A stretch of 41,209 nucleotides of DNA from an uncultured Chloroflexota bacterium. Lineage in GTDB: Bacteria; Chloroflexota; Chloroflexia; Chloroflexales; Roseiflexaceae. The translations under genes and the position numbers were made by a program. The stretch lies in the NCBI GenBank assembly GCA_937876225.1, contig CALFIC010000178.1, positions 1 through 41,209 on the forward strand, in the 5' to 3' direction. Of this stretch, positions 1 through 8,319 are shown in pieces (the stretch's first letter is position 1; every line of letters begins with the position of its first letter). The notes below the pieces were generated by a model. That model searched no databases. It was not told the origin of the DNA and worked only from the letters and a program-made list of their open reading frames with translations.

Positions 1-56
<56 letters not shown>

Positions 57-63
57 AGCATGC

Positions 64-92
64 CTCGGTGTCCTCTGGGTGCGCTGCGTGAG
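64..92. repeat. Dispersed 29-base element, copy A
   Basis: The sequence from CTCGGTGTCC to CTGCGTGAG is the third member of the family at 27451 and 30779, with more changes. It lies just after the heptamer array. Confidence 0.55.
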
Positions 93-161
93 TGAATGAC
101 AATCCGAGATGTTGTTTGTAATCGTTTTGTTTGTTTTGGTACTTCAAAATCCATGTTGTTA

Positions 162-170
162 TGCTATTAT
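162..170 (+). promoter_or_regulatory. Candidate extended -10 promoter of the first operon
   Basis: TGCTATTAT at 162-170 is an extended -10 element (TGn followed by TATTAT). A weak -35 (TTCAAA, 143-148) lies 16 bases upstream. It sits 54 bases before the first gene at 224. This is read from consensus only. Confidence 0.4.
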
Positions 171-223
171 TGGGGAAATCGGTGACAGCTTCATGACAAC
201 ATATTGGTATTGATGACAAAACA

Positions 224-1261
224 ATGACGCAACGAATGCAACTAACCTACATGTGTGATATGCCGGCAGCGGAATTGGCTGGTTTTTTCGATGAAGCGTT
301 GCTCGCCCATATGGGGGTGCATCGCGTACGCTTGTGTCTGACGATGCGTGATTTTAGTCCATTGCGTGCAGAACTAGTGCGGCGCTTGAATCGGGCACGG
401 ATTGCGGTCGTTGCATGGATTGTACGTGACGAACATGATAGTGCGCGTGATTACCGTATGCACGATGCCGTGCTTGTATGTGAACGGTATCGTGAGTTCT
501 TCCAATGGAGTACGCAACATGGGCTAGGCTGGGATGCCATCGGCATCGATGTCGAGCCCGATATTCGTGATGCGGTGCGATTTGGCGATCAGCCGACTGT
601 CGATGTCAATACGTTGGTACGCCGGATTGCCGATCGTTGGCATATCGACGCAGCGACCGCAGATTATGCCACGGTGGTGACGCAAATGCGCGCTGATGGG
701 TTTGCCGTCGAAAGTTATGAAATTCCCTTTGTGCGCGATGATCGCGTCAGTGGCTCGACTATTGCCCGCCGCTTGTTGGGTTTGCCTGATCTCGCTGCAG
801 ATCGTACGGTAATCCAGCTCTATAGCAGTAATGTGCGCCCTTATGGTCCTGGATTGATTGCGACTTATGCCCCCGAAGCAAGTAGTGTGTTGATTGGGAG
901 CATTGCAGCCGATGGACATAACCGTCCATTGAGCGAAAATGAATTATTGCGTGACCTCGGGCACGTGGCCGCCTGTGGTGTGACGCATATTTATATCGCT
1001 GATATGCAGGCAGTATATGCCGTGCCAGGGTTGGCTGACTTGATTGTCGCCCAAGCGTGGCGTACACAAACACTCCCCCCTACCGATGAAATCCATCATC
1101 AAGTATCCCGTATGCGGGCAGGTGTGCGGGCGTTGTTGTGGGCCGGCGCACGCCCTGCAGTGTTGTTGCCCTTGTTAATCCCTGTGCTATTGTTGATCCG
1201 GCGGATGTTGCGTGTGTCAGCAAATCACAATACGGGGATCACAGAAAGAAAATCACTGTGA
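224..1261 (+). CDS. Conserved hypothetical protein with C-terminal membrane helix
   Basis: This is a 345-residue protein of unknown function. The body looks soluble and alpha/beta, with an acidic motif GIDVEPD near residue 106 of the kind found at strand ends of TIM-barrel hydrolases; no family is recognised with certainty. A hydrophobic segment at about residues 301-327 (ALLWAGARPAVLLPLLIPVL and onward), followed by basic residues, suggests a single C-terminal membrane anchor. No signal peptide is visible, which would leave the main domain in the cytoplasm. The stop codon overlaps the possible GTG start of the next gene (GTGA at 1258-1261), so the two are probably translationally coupled. 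The ribosome site before 224 is poor and the second Met at residue 5 is possible. Confidence 0.75.
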   Translation: MTQRMQLTYMCDMPAAELAGFFDEALLAHMGVHRVRLCLTMRDFSPLRAELVRRLNRARIAVVAWIVRDEHDSARDYRMHDAVLVCERYREFFQWSTQHGLGWDAIGIDVEPDIRDAVRFGDQPTVDVNTLVRRIADRWHIDAATADYATVVTQMRADGFAVESYEIPFVRDDRVSGSTIARRLLGLPDLAADRTVIQLYSSNVRPYGPGLIATYAPEASSVLIGSIAADGHNRPLSENELLRDLGHVAACGVTHIYIADMQAVYAVPGLADLIVAQAWRTQTLPPTDEIHHQVSRMRAGVRALLWAGARPAVLLPLLIPVLLLIRRMLRVSANHNTGITERKSL

Positions 1262-2244
1262 AGATGAGTGATTTGGCTACTGTGTGGGATTTACCTGCAC
1301 CGTGGCAAATTGAACCGATGAGTGGGAGTGCCCACAACCACCTGGCGTTGATTGTCGCTGCCGATCAGCAGCATGCAGTGCTGTGTACCTACAGCAATGA
1401 CGCTCCTGCCTCGTTTGGGTATATGCAGGCGGTATTACAGGCATTGACTGCCCAAAAACTGCCGTTTGCATTGCCACTGCCAATCCTCACTCGCAGTGGT
1501 GCGAGTCTCTACCGCCACGATGATGGCTATCGGACATGGGTGATGACGATGTTCCCGTGGTTTGCCGGTGACCATCCTACCGTTGATGATGGCGATGCCT
1601 GTTTTCATGCGGGGCGGGTGTATGCCCAATTACTCACTGCCTTGGCAACAGTCACTGTCAGTGAGTCGTCGCCTCCTCCGTTTATGACATTACAGCGCGT
1701 CCACCCCTATATCATTGACCCGCTCGCAGCCTTGCGGGTGGCACCACTCTCGAACGACCAGATTAAACAACTCGTTCAGATTGTCGAAACCCTGCAAGCC
1801 GATTTGCCTGCGTATTATGCTGAATTACCACGCCAAATCATCCATGGTGATTTTGTGCCGAGTAATGTGTTGGTAACTAACGGCATCGTATCGGCTGTGC
1901 TCGATTTTGAATTGTGTCGTAGTGATTTGCGGGTGCTTGATGTGGCATTAGCCATGTTGGCGTGGGGTGGATTTGGCGACACGTACGATGAATCAGCCAT
2001 GCTCCGATTTGGCCAGGGATTTGCTCAAATCAGTGTGCTTTCTGATGCCGAAATTGCCGCTATCCCCACTATGATGCGCTTGGCTCATGTAATCCGCGTA
2101 TTGTCGGCGCTCGGACGTTTCCAACAAGGCTTTGAACGGAGCGTGGTGGTGGAACGAGCAACCATGTCGTTGTTGTCGCTCGATACCTGGCTTCAAAGTT
2201 ATGGTGATACCTTGATTACCGATGTCCAACGTTGGTGGCTATGA
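1258..2244 (+). CDS. Aminoglycoside phosphotransferase / homoserine kinase type II-fold protein
   Basis: The protein has the APH (choline/homoserine kinase-like) fold. The Brenner motif HGDFVPSNVL (His about residue 196) carries the catalytic Asp, and the metal-binding DFE triad follows about 19 residues later in VLDFELCRSDLRVLD. Such kinases phosphorylate hydroxyls of small molecules; the substrate cannot be told from the sequence. The start is either GTG 1258, which overlaps the previous stop and has AGAAAG nine bases upstream, or ATG 1264 in the same frame; a longer reading from 1138 would overlap the first gene by more than 120 bases and is unlikely. Its stop overlaps the next ATG (ATGA, 2241-2244), so three genes form one coupled operon. 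Resistance or homoserine kinase activity should not be assumed. Confidence 0.8.
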   Translation: MKMSDLATVWDLPAPWQIEPMSGSAHNHLALIVAADQQHAVLCTYSNDAPASFGYMQAVLQALTAQKLPFALPLPILTRSGASLYRHDDGYRTWVMTMFPWFAGDHPTVDDGDACFHAGRVYAQLLTALATVTVSESSPPPFMTLQRVHPYIIDPLAALRVAPLSNDQIKQLVQIVETLQADLPAYYAELPRQIIHGDFVPSNVLVTNGIVSAVLDFELCRSDLRVLDVALAMLAWGGFGDTYDESAMLRFGQGFAQISVLSDAEIAAIPTMMRLAHVIRVLSALGRFQQGFERSVVVERATMSLLSLDTWLQSYGDTLITDVQRWWL

Positions 2245-3074
2245 GAATTCGGGCATTGGCGCATCCTGCACGCCATGGTTTTTTGCGGGCTTTACGTTTG
2301 CCGACACCGGACGTCATCGAAGCAGTATTATGTATCGCATGGGAAGACCAATCATGTGATCGTCGTGCGCTCATCTATGACACGCTCGAAACCATGACCA
2401 CTGCCTTGATGCCACAAATGCGGGGGAAACTGACCCTACCAGAAAAAATTGCCACTATTAATAATTTTTTGTTTGTTGAACAAGGATTTACGGGTAACCA
2501 CCAAGAGTATTATCACGTCAACAATAGTTATTTCGATCAGGTTGTACTCACCAAAACAGGCCTCCCCATTATGCTGTCGTTGTTGTATATTGCGCTAGCG
2601 CAACGGGTGGGGGTGATTTGTCATGGGGTGGCCTTCCCTGGTCACTTCATGGTGCAATGTAGCGATGGCGTCCATGACCCCTTCATCATTGATCCGTTTC
2701 GGGGTGGTCGAGTCTGGAGCATGGCTGAATGTGCCGCCTATTTGATTCAACAAGGGGTTACTGCGTCATTGTCAGATATGTTAACCCCGCCGGTACCTGC
2801 GCTCGTGATTGGTCGGGTATTGCGTAACCTCAAAGGAAGCTATGTGGCACAAGCGGATTTTGGCAATGCCGCTAGCACTCTTGAACGGCTATTAGTAGTA
2901 GATCCGAATTCTGCTACTGATGTGCGTGATTATGGCTTGGTGTTGGGGCGACTAGGGTTGTCCCATATGGCGTTAATTTACCTCGAACGCTATGCCAAAC
3001 TTGCACCCGCGGCTAGCGATATTGAGAGCGTTCGCCATCATGCCAAAATATTGTTAGGCCAGGTTGTGTCTTAG
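2241..3074 (+). CDS. SirB1 family protein (transglutaminase-like plus TPR)
   Basis: This 277-residue protein matches the SirB1/YchA family. The core shows the KIATINNFLF, YYHVNNSYF and GLPIMLSLLY motifs, then a transglutaminase-like segment with HGVAFPGHFMVQ and a following DPF. The C-terminal third (about residues 185-277) has tetratricopeptide-like helices around SYVAQADFGNAASTLERLLV. Family members are often found near peptide chain release factor genes but their biochemical role is not established. ATG 2241 overlaps the stop of the kinase gene and is preferred over the TTG at 2232. A perfect 17-base hairpin terminator follows immediately, ending the operon. Confidence 0.85.
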   Translation: MRIRALAHPARHGFLRALRLPTPDVIEAVLCIAWEDQSCDRRALIYDTLETMTTALMPQMRGKLTLPEKIATINNFLFVEQGFTGNHQEYYHVNNSYFDQVVLTKTGLPIMLSLLYIALAQRVGVICHGVAFPGHFMVQCSDGVHDPFIIDPFRGGRVWSMAECAAYLIQQGVTASLSDMLTPPVPALVIGRVLRNLKGSYVAQADFGNAASTLERLLVVDPNSATDVRDYGLVLGRLGLSHMALIYLERYAKLAPAASDIESVRHHAKILLGQVVS

Positions 3075-3087
3075 GTCAAAACCGCAT

Positions 3088-3131
3088 AAACAGGCCACTG
3101 CACATGGTGTGCAGTGGCCTGTTTGTTTTTT
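3088..3131. terminator. Strong bidirectional terminator hairpin
   Basis: A perfect 17-base stem (3088-3104 with 3108-3124) has a three-base loop and is followed by a T-rich run (GTTTTTTT). It lies between the convergent stops of the SirB1-like gene (3074) and the aldehyde dehydrogenase (3149), and can serve both. Confidence 0.9.
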
Positions 3132-3148
3132 TGGTGAATGTGGTGGGA

Positions 3149-4627
3149 TTAGTACAATTTGCCTTCGCGTTTGGCACCGGTATAGTCGATATAGACGGCT
3201 TTGGTTTCGGTATAGAAATCAAAGACTTCTGTCCCTTGTTCACGTGGGCCGACGCCGGTGTTTTTCATGCCACCAAAGGGCATTTGCGCTTCGCCACCGA
3301 GGGTAGGGGAGTTGACGTGGGTAATGCCCGTCTCGATTTCGTGGATGTAACGAAAGGTGCGGCTCAAATCGCGTGTATAAATGCTCGATGTCAGCCCAAA
3401 TTCGCTATGATTGGCGACGTCGATGGCTTCGTCGAAGCTTTCGACGCGGATAACTGACAACACCGGCCCAAAGATTTCTTCGTTGTGGATACGCATATCG
3501 GTACGCACTTTGTCGAAAATCGTTGGTTCCACAAAAAAGCCGTTGGCACATTCACTACTCGTGATGCGATTGCCACCGGTGAGGAGCTCAGCGCCTTGGT
3601 TTTTGCCGATATCGATGTAATCGAGCACGGTTTTGAGTTGTGAGGCATCGACGCTGGGTCCCATGTCGACATCGGCATCGAGGGGATTGCCGATTTTCAT
3701 TTTGTTGACTTGAGCCAACAAGCGTTCGAGGAAGGCATCGGCCACACCGTGCTGAATAATGACGCGGCTGGTCGCGGTACAACGCTGGCCGGTCGACCCA
3801 AAGGCGCCGTTGTAGACGCCGGATACAGCCAAATCGATGTCGGCATCGTCACAGACGATGACGGGATTTTTGCCACCCATTTCGCATTGAGCGCGGATGC
3901 CCCGCCCAGCGGCCCGTGTGTAGATGCCCAGACCGATGTCGGTTGAGCCGGTGAACGACACCAAGCGCACATCAGGATGATCGACAAAGGTGTTGCCTAC
4001 TTCGCCGCCCGATCCGATGACCATGTTGAGCACGCCGGCAGGCAAACCGGCATCGACGAAGCATTGCATCAGTAATTCGGCCGTAGCGGGCACCAGCGAG
4101 GCGGGTTTGAAGACGACCGAATTGCCAGCAACCAGGGCCGGGGCAATTTTCCAGATGGGAATGGCAGCGGGGAAGTTCCACGGGGTGATGATGGCAGCCA
4201 CACCCACGGGTTCTTTCATGGTATAGCCGACGTTGTTGGCTAATTCTAGGGGGATGACTTCGCCGTTGAGGCGGCGACCATGAGCTCCACAGAATTCGGC
4301 AATGTTGATGGCCCGTTGCATTTCACCCATGGCTTCGCTGAGGAGTTTGCCTTCTTCGCGGGTGAGGGTACGGGCGATTTCGGCTTTGCGTTCGCTCATG
4401 ATTTGGGCCGCTTTGGTCACGATGGCGCCCCGTTTAGGGGCGGGCATGCGGCGCCAGCTTTTGAAGGCGGTAGCAGCGGCCTCGACGGCAGCGGCGGCTT
4501 CGGCTTTGGTGGCCAAAATCGCCTCGCCCAGCACGTCGTTGGTGTTGGCAGGGTTGGTATTGGCGAGGCGGCGGGTGCCTTGGGATTGGACGAATTCACC
4601 GCCGATGAAATTACGATAGACCTGCAT
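3149..4627 (-). CDS. NAD(P)-dependent aldehyde dehydrogenase
   Basis: This is a full-length 492-residue aldehyde dehydrogenase. The oxyanion-hole Asn is N151 in TPWNFP, the general base is E249 in EMGGKNP, and the catalytic nucleophile is C283 in TGQRCTA; FTGSTDIG (about 225-232) is the cofactor-binding stretch. It oxidises an aldehyde to a carboxylate in the cytoplasm. Overall it resembles the 2-oxoglutarate semialdehyde and related ALDH group, but substrate is not resolved. It is the second gene of an operon, 12 bases after the class III aminotransferase, which suggests it oxidises the aldehyde produced by that transaminase (amine to aldehyde to acid). An AAGGA ribosome site precedes the ATG. 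Confidence 0.92.
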   Translation of the reverse strand: MQVYRNFIGGEFVQSQGTRRLANTNPANTNDVLGEAILATKAEAAAAVEAAATAFKSWRRMPAPKRGAIVTKAAQIMSERKAEIARTLTREEGKLLSEAMGEMQRAINIAEFCGAHGRRLNGEVIPLELANNVGYTMKEPVGVAAIITPWNFPAAIPIWKIAPALVAGNSVVFKPASLVPATAELLMQCFVDAGLPAGVLNMVIGSGGEVGNTFVDHPDVRLVSFTGSTDIGLGIYTRAAGRGIRAQCEMGGKNPVIVCDDADIDLAVSGVYNGAFGSTGQRCTATSRVIIQHGVADAFLERLLAQVNKMKIGNPLDADVDMGPSVDASQLKTVLDYIDIGKNQGAELLTGGNRITSSECANGFFVEPTIFDKVRTDMRIHNEEIFGPVLSVIRVESFDEAIDVANHSEFGLTSSIYTRDLSRTFRYIHEIETGITHVNSPTLGGEAQMPFGGMKNTGVGPREQGTEVFDFYTETKAVYIDYTGAKREGKLY

Positions 4628-4639
4628 GATTATTTCCTT

Positions 4640-5986
4640 TTATGCCAGACTGGCATCGATGATATCGAGCCCACGATCCATGACTTCGAGCCCTTCGCGC
4701 AACTGCGCTTCGGTGATGGTCAAGGGTGGGTTACAAAAGAAGGTATTCCAGCGTACAAAGGTAAAGACGCCGTTTTCGCGCAAGAACTGATTAAACGCCG
4801 GCATCGGTCCCAACTCGGTGGGCTTGGGGTTGTAGGGCACGAGCGGTTCGCGGGTTTCGCGGTTTTTGACCAATTCGACGATGCTAAACAACCCAATCGA
4901 GCGCACATCGCCGACGGAGGGGTGTTTGGCCTTCATTTTTTCGAGCTCGACGCTCAAAATGTCACCCATGCGGGCGGCGTTTTCGATCAAGTTATCCGAT
5001 TTGTAGACGTTGATACAGGCCACGGCAGCGGCACAGCCGACAGAGTGGGCGTTGTAGGTCAAGCCGGCCAGCAATGGGCGATCTTCGAAGTATTCGGCGA
5101 TGGTGTCACTGACCACGGCGGCACCGAGCGGCACATAGGCCGACGTGAGCCCTTTGGCCATGGTAATGATGTCGGGGACGACGTTCCAATGGTCGACGGC
5201 GAACCATTTGCCGGTCCGACCAAAGCCACTCATGACTTCGTCACAAATCAAGACGATGCCGTATTTGTCACACAGTTGGCGCAAGCCTTGCATGTAGCCT
5301 TCGGGGGGGATGATGATGCCGTTGGTACCGACTACCGATTCAACGATGATGGCCGCCACGGTATGCGGACCTTCAAACATGATGATATCTTCGATGCTGT
5401 TGAGGCAGTCGAGGGTACAGCCACTTTTGCTGCCACAAAAACGACAGCGGTAGCGGTAGGGGTCTGGGGCACGCACTACGCCGGGGATCCCGGGCTCGGC
5501 GCCCCAGCGGCGCGGGTCGCCGGTCAGGGTGATGGCACCGGCGGTGGCGCCGTGGTACGAGCGGTAGCGGGCGATGATTTTGTGGCGGCCGGTAAAGGTG
5601 CGGGCGATCTTGATGGCGTTTTCGTTGGCTTCAGCCCCACCATTGGTAAAAAAAGCTTTGCTTAGATTGCCTGGGGTGATTTCTTTGAGCAAGCGGCCTA
5701 ATTCGGCTCGTACCGCAGTAGTGGCGGCAGTGGGTGCCACATAGGCGATTTGTTTGAGCTGGGCGGTGATGGCATCGATGACCCGTTGGTCGCCATGACC
5801 GATGTTGACACACATCAACTGCGAATTGAAGTCCATGTAACGTTTACCGTCAGCATCCCACAAATAAATGCCTTCGGCGCGGTCGATGACCATTGGTTTA
5901 ATCGCTTTTTGCGATGTCCATTCGTACAACGTGGTTTCACGTGAGAGATCGAGGATTTCTTGACGGGTGCGGGGTGGTGTGGTCAT
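4640..5986 (-). CDS. Class III PLP-dependent aminotransferase
   Basis: This 448-residue protein belongs to the omega-aminotransferase (class III) family. The PLP lysine is K278 in ITMAKGLTS, with the pyridine-nitrogen Asp D249 in LICDEVMSGFGRTGK and the phosphate-binding FFTNGGAEANE near 112-122. It moves an amino group from an omega-amino compound such as GABA, taurine, beta-alanine or a polyamine derivative to a 2-oxo acid. A Cys cluster, C181, C184, C190 and C194, sits in the middle of the sequence and is not part of the catalytic set. It is the first gene of the two-gene operon with the aldehyde dehydrogenase and has a strong GGAGGAG ribosome site. Exact substrate is unknown; taurine:pyruvate-like and GABA-like specificities are both possible. 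Confidence 0.9.
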   Translation of the reverse strand: MTTPPRTRQEILDLSRETTLYEWTSQKAIKPMVIDRAEGIYLWDADGKRYMDFNSQLMCVNIGHGDQRVIDAITAQLKQIAYVAPTAATTAVRAELGRLLKEITPGNLSKAFFTNGGAEANENAIKIARTFTGRHKIIARYRSYHGATAGAITLTGDPRRWGAEPGIPGVVRAPDPYRYRCRFCGSKSGCTLDCLNSIEDIIMFEGPHTVAAIIVESVVGTNGIIIPPEGYMQGLRQLCDKYGIVLICDEVMSGFGRTGKWFAVDHWNVVPDIITMAKGLTSAYVPLGAAVVSDTIAEYFEDRPLLAGLTYNAHSVGCAAAVACINVYKSDNLIENAARMGDILSVELEKMKAKHPSVGDVRSIGLFSIVELVKNRETREPLVPYNPKPTELGPMPAFNQFLRENGVFTFVRWNTFFCNPPLTITEAQLREGLEVMDRGLDIIDASLA

Positions 5987-6233
5987 AATCTGCTCCTCCC
6001 GGGCACGATAACAGGTGATAGTGTGAATTCATTGTACGAGGATAATAGTAGATGCGTCAATGGAAGGCTGCAGGTGCGCGGCATGTCCTCGCACGTCCAC
6101 CAATTGTCGCGCCCAATGCACATACGAATGATCCCAACGATGGGTCAATCGCCCACATTATCCGCCGGCACGCCACGATTGCGGTATGATAGGCGTACAC
6201 ACTATTCAGTACCCATATCTAAAGGAACACGCG
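5987..6233. promoter_or_regulatory. Divergent intergenic region, aminotransferase / dgoD
   Basis: The 247 bases separate the divergent aminotransferase and dgoD genes, so both promoters should lie here. A -10-like TATGAT at 6185-6190 points to dgoD but lacks a convincing -35. No clear operator palindrome was recognised. AAAGGA at 6221-6226 is the dgoD ribosome site. Confidence 0.5.
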
Positions 6234-7382
6234 ATGAAAATCACCGGTATCGAGCTATTCACCGTTCCGCCCCGTTGGCTTTTTTTGAAAATATCGACCG
6301 ACGAGGGGATTAGCGGCTGGGGTGAGCCAATTGTCGAAGGACGCGCCGCCACCACTGCCGCCGCCGTCAATGAACTCAGTGAATATTTGATTGGCCGTGA
6401 TCCCAACGACATCGAAGACATCTGGCAAGTGCTCTACCGCGGTGGCTTCTATCGTGGCGGCGCCTTGGCGATGAGTGCCATCGCCGGTATCGACCAAGCC
6501 TTGTGGGATATCAAAGGCAAGCGCTATGGCGTCCCCATCTATCAATTAATGGGCGGTGCGGTACGTCATTCGATCCGTGTTTATTCGTGGATTGGTGGCG
6601 ATCGACCAGCCGATATCGCCGAATCTGCCAAAAAAGCGGTGGCGCTAGGATTTAGTGCGCTCAAAATGAACGCCACCGAAGAATTGATGTACCTCGATAC
6701 ACCGGGCAAAATTGATTTGGCTGCAGAGCGCGCAGCTGCCGTGCGGGCAGCCGTCGGTCCCGACGTTAGCTTCGCCATGGACTTCCATGGCCGCGTCCAT
6801 CGCCCCATGGCCAAAGTACTGGCACGGGCACTCGAGCCCCATCAATTGTTGTTCATCGAAGAACCGGTGTTGTCTGAAAACTACGAAGCCATCCGCGATA
6901 TCGTCAATGCGGCAGCCATCCCGATTGCCCTTGGCGAGCGCTTGTTTTCACGCTGGGATTTCAAACGCATCCTCGCCGATGGTCTCGTCGATGTCATCCA
7001 ACCCGATTTGTCGCATGCCGGTGGGATTACCGAATGCAAAAAAATCGCCAGTATGGCCGAAGCCTACGACGTCGCCATGGCGCCCCACTGCCCGCTCGGA
7101 CCGATTGCGCTAGCGGCGTGTCTGCAAATCGACGCCACCTGCCATAACGCCACCATCCAAGAGCAAAGCCTCGGGATTCATTACAACAAAGGCAATGATT
7201 TGCTCGATTATTTGGTTGACCCCACCGTGTTTAAATACGAAAATGGCATGGTGAAAATTCCTGATGGCCCTGGTTTGGGCATCGAAATCAACGAAGAATA
7301 TGTGCGTGCCAAGGCCAAAGAAGGCCATAATTGGAAAAATCCAATTTGGCGTCACAAAGATGGTGCCGTGGCCGAATGGTAA
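6234..7382 (+). CDS. dgoD: D-galactonate dehydratase (enolase superfamily)
   Basis: This protein closely resembles E. coli DgoD and has the same length, 382 residues. DgoD removes water from D-galactonate to give 2-keto-3-deoxy-D-galactonate. The expected residues are all present: Mg ligands D183 (AMDFHGRV), E209 (FIEEPV) and E235 (ALGERLF), and the catalytic histidines H185 and H285 (MAPHCPLGP). The N-terminal capping domain (PPRWLFLKI, SGWGEPIVEGRA) and the C-terminal NPIWRHKDGAVAEW are also family-like. ATG 6234 is chosen because AAAGGA lies seven bases upstream and it matches the family start; the upstream in-frame ATG at 6186 falls in the promoter region. No KDGal kinase or aldolase gene is in the window, so the rest of the pathway must be elsewhere or the true substrate is a related sugar acid. 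Confidence 0.93.
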   Translation: MKITGIELFTVPPRWLFLKISTDEGISGWGEPIVEGRAATTAAAVNELSEYLIGRDPNDIEDIWQVLYRGGFYRGGALAMSAIAGIDQALWDIKGKRYGVPIYQLMGGAVRHSIRVYSWIGGDRPADIAESAKKAVALGFSALKMNATEELMYLDTPGKIDLAAERAAAVRAAVGPDVSFAMDFHGRVHRPMAKVLARALEPHQLLFIEEPVLSENYEAIRDIVNAAAIPIALGERLFSRWDFKRILADGLVDVIQPDLSHAGGITECKKIASMAEAYDVAMAPHCPLGPIALAACLQIDATCHNATIQEQSLGIHYNKGNDLLDYLVDPTVFKYENGMVKIPDGPGLGIEINEEYVRAKAKEGHNWKNPIWRHKDGAVAEW

Positions 7383-7393
7383 ATTGATACCAC

Positions 7394-7443
7394 AATACCC
7401 GTGTAGAGCCGTTGCATGCAACGGCTCTACACGGGTATTTTTG
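7394..7443. terminator. Perfect 23-base palindrome, convergent terminator
   Basis: Bases 7394-7416 are exactly complementary in reverse to 7417-7439, with no unpaired loop bases, and are followed by TTTT. It lies between dgoD and the convergent PhyH gene. Its core, GTAGAGCCG...CGGCTCTAC, recurs at 16716-16743, so it is also a member of a dispersed palindrome family. Confidence 0.88.
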
Positions 7444-7446
7444 TAC

Positions 7447-8223
7447 TTATTTTTTGACAATCAAAGGGTACAAGCCACCGGCGATGGGTTGGCCTTCGAC
7501 CAAGCCTTGATCGTTGGTGATGATGTGTGGTTTGCCATTGAAGGTGGTACCGTCGGGGAAGAAAATCAACGCCAATACGCGCCGTGGTTGATCGGAATTG
7601 TTGGCGTGGGCATAGTGGAAGCAGAGCCCGTTGTGGAAGGTGAGTGAACCGGCTTTGAGCGGTACTTTGACGGCACTATTGCGGTCAATCCCTTTGCTCT
7701 CTTCGAATTCAAAAATATCCTGCGGATTGACCAAATCGACGCCGGTGAGTTTGCCTTTGGTATGTGAGCCAGGCACAAACATCATACAGCCGTTGGCTTC
7801 GTCGACATCGTGCATGGGAATCCACGCCGACAGTGCACCAGATTCGTTCATGGGCCAGTAGGGGAAGTCTTGGTGCCATGGGGTTGGTTTAGAGTCGCCT
7901 GGCATCTTCCACAAGGCATGGTCGTGGAACAAGCGGATGCCACTTGCGCCCGTGAGTTGAAGTGCCAAATCAGCGATGCGGGGGTGCAACGAGTACTTGG
8001 CCATCACGCCATGGTCACGCCATGTATTGACCCGTTGGTTGAGGACTTTGTAGTAATTGCCACCGGCCCGATCAGTTTGGATCGAGCTTCCTTCGTTGCT
8101 GGTCATGATTTCGTCCATGGCGCCAGCGAGTTCTGCCAGCTCCGCAGGGCTAAATACATTGTCGATTTGTACGAACCCATTCGTGCGGTAGAAATCAATC
8201 TTTGATTGGGGCAGTTGCATCAT
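7447..8223 (-). CDS. Phytanoyl-CoA dioxygenase (PhyH) family oxygenase
   Basis: This 258-residue protein belongs to the PhyH family of Fe(II)/2-oxoglutarate-dependent oxygenases. The iron-binding facial triad is H117 and D119 (TPWHQDFPYW) with the distal histidine H203 in CFHYAHANNSDQPRR, where the following Arg should bind 2-oxoglutarate. ALSAWIPMHDVDEANGCMMF is the usual central strand. It probably hydroxylates a small substrate; bacterial PhyH proteins act on many natural products, so no substrate is named. It is convergent with dgoD and is probably its own transcription unit. An AGGAAAGG stretch precedes the start; the second codon is also Met, so the start could be three bases in. Confidence 0.9.
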   Translation of the reverse strand: MMQLPQSKIDFYRTNGFVQIDNVFSPAELAELAGAMDEIMTSNEGSSIQTDRAGGNYYKVLNQRVNTWRDHGVMAKYSLHPRIADLALQLTGASGIRLFHDHALWKMPGDSKPTPWHQDFPYWPMNESGALSAWIPMHDVDEANGCMMFVPGSHTKGKLTGVDLVNPQDIFEFEESKGIDRNSAVKVPLKAGSLTFHNGLCFHYAHANNSDQPRRVLALIFFPDGTTFNGKPHIITNDQGLVEGQPIAGGLYPLIVKK

Positions 8224-8277
8224 TGCGACGGTGCCTTTCCTGTATGAATATTTACGACGAAACCGGGGTTATTGTAA

Positions 8278-8314
8278 CACGGGTGTATTCCCGTTTATAG
8301 GAAGACACCCGTGA
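8278..8314 (-). terminator. Hairpin downstream of META lipoprotein operon
   Basis: CACGGGTGT (8278-8286) pairs with ACACCCGTG (8306-8314). It follows the stop of the minus-strand lipoprotein gene at 8320. No good T run is present on the minus strand, so the terminator call is weak. Confidence 0.4.
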
Positions 8315-8319
8315 AAAAG

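Noticed and set aside
1258..2244. Aminoglycoside resistance kinase or homoserine kinase
   Set aside because: Only the fold motifs are visible and no threonine-synthesis or resistance genes are adjacent.
4280..5665. Long plus-strand frame of 461 codons
   Set aside because: It lies opposite the aminotransferase and aldehyde dehydrogenase, which have full motifs, and its translation is Gly/Phe/Asp-rich as expected for a shadow frame.
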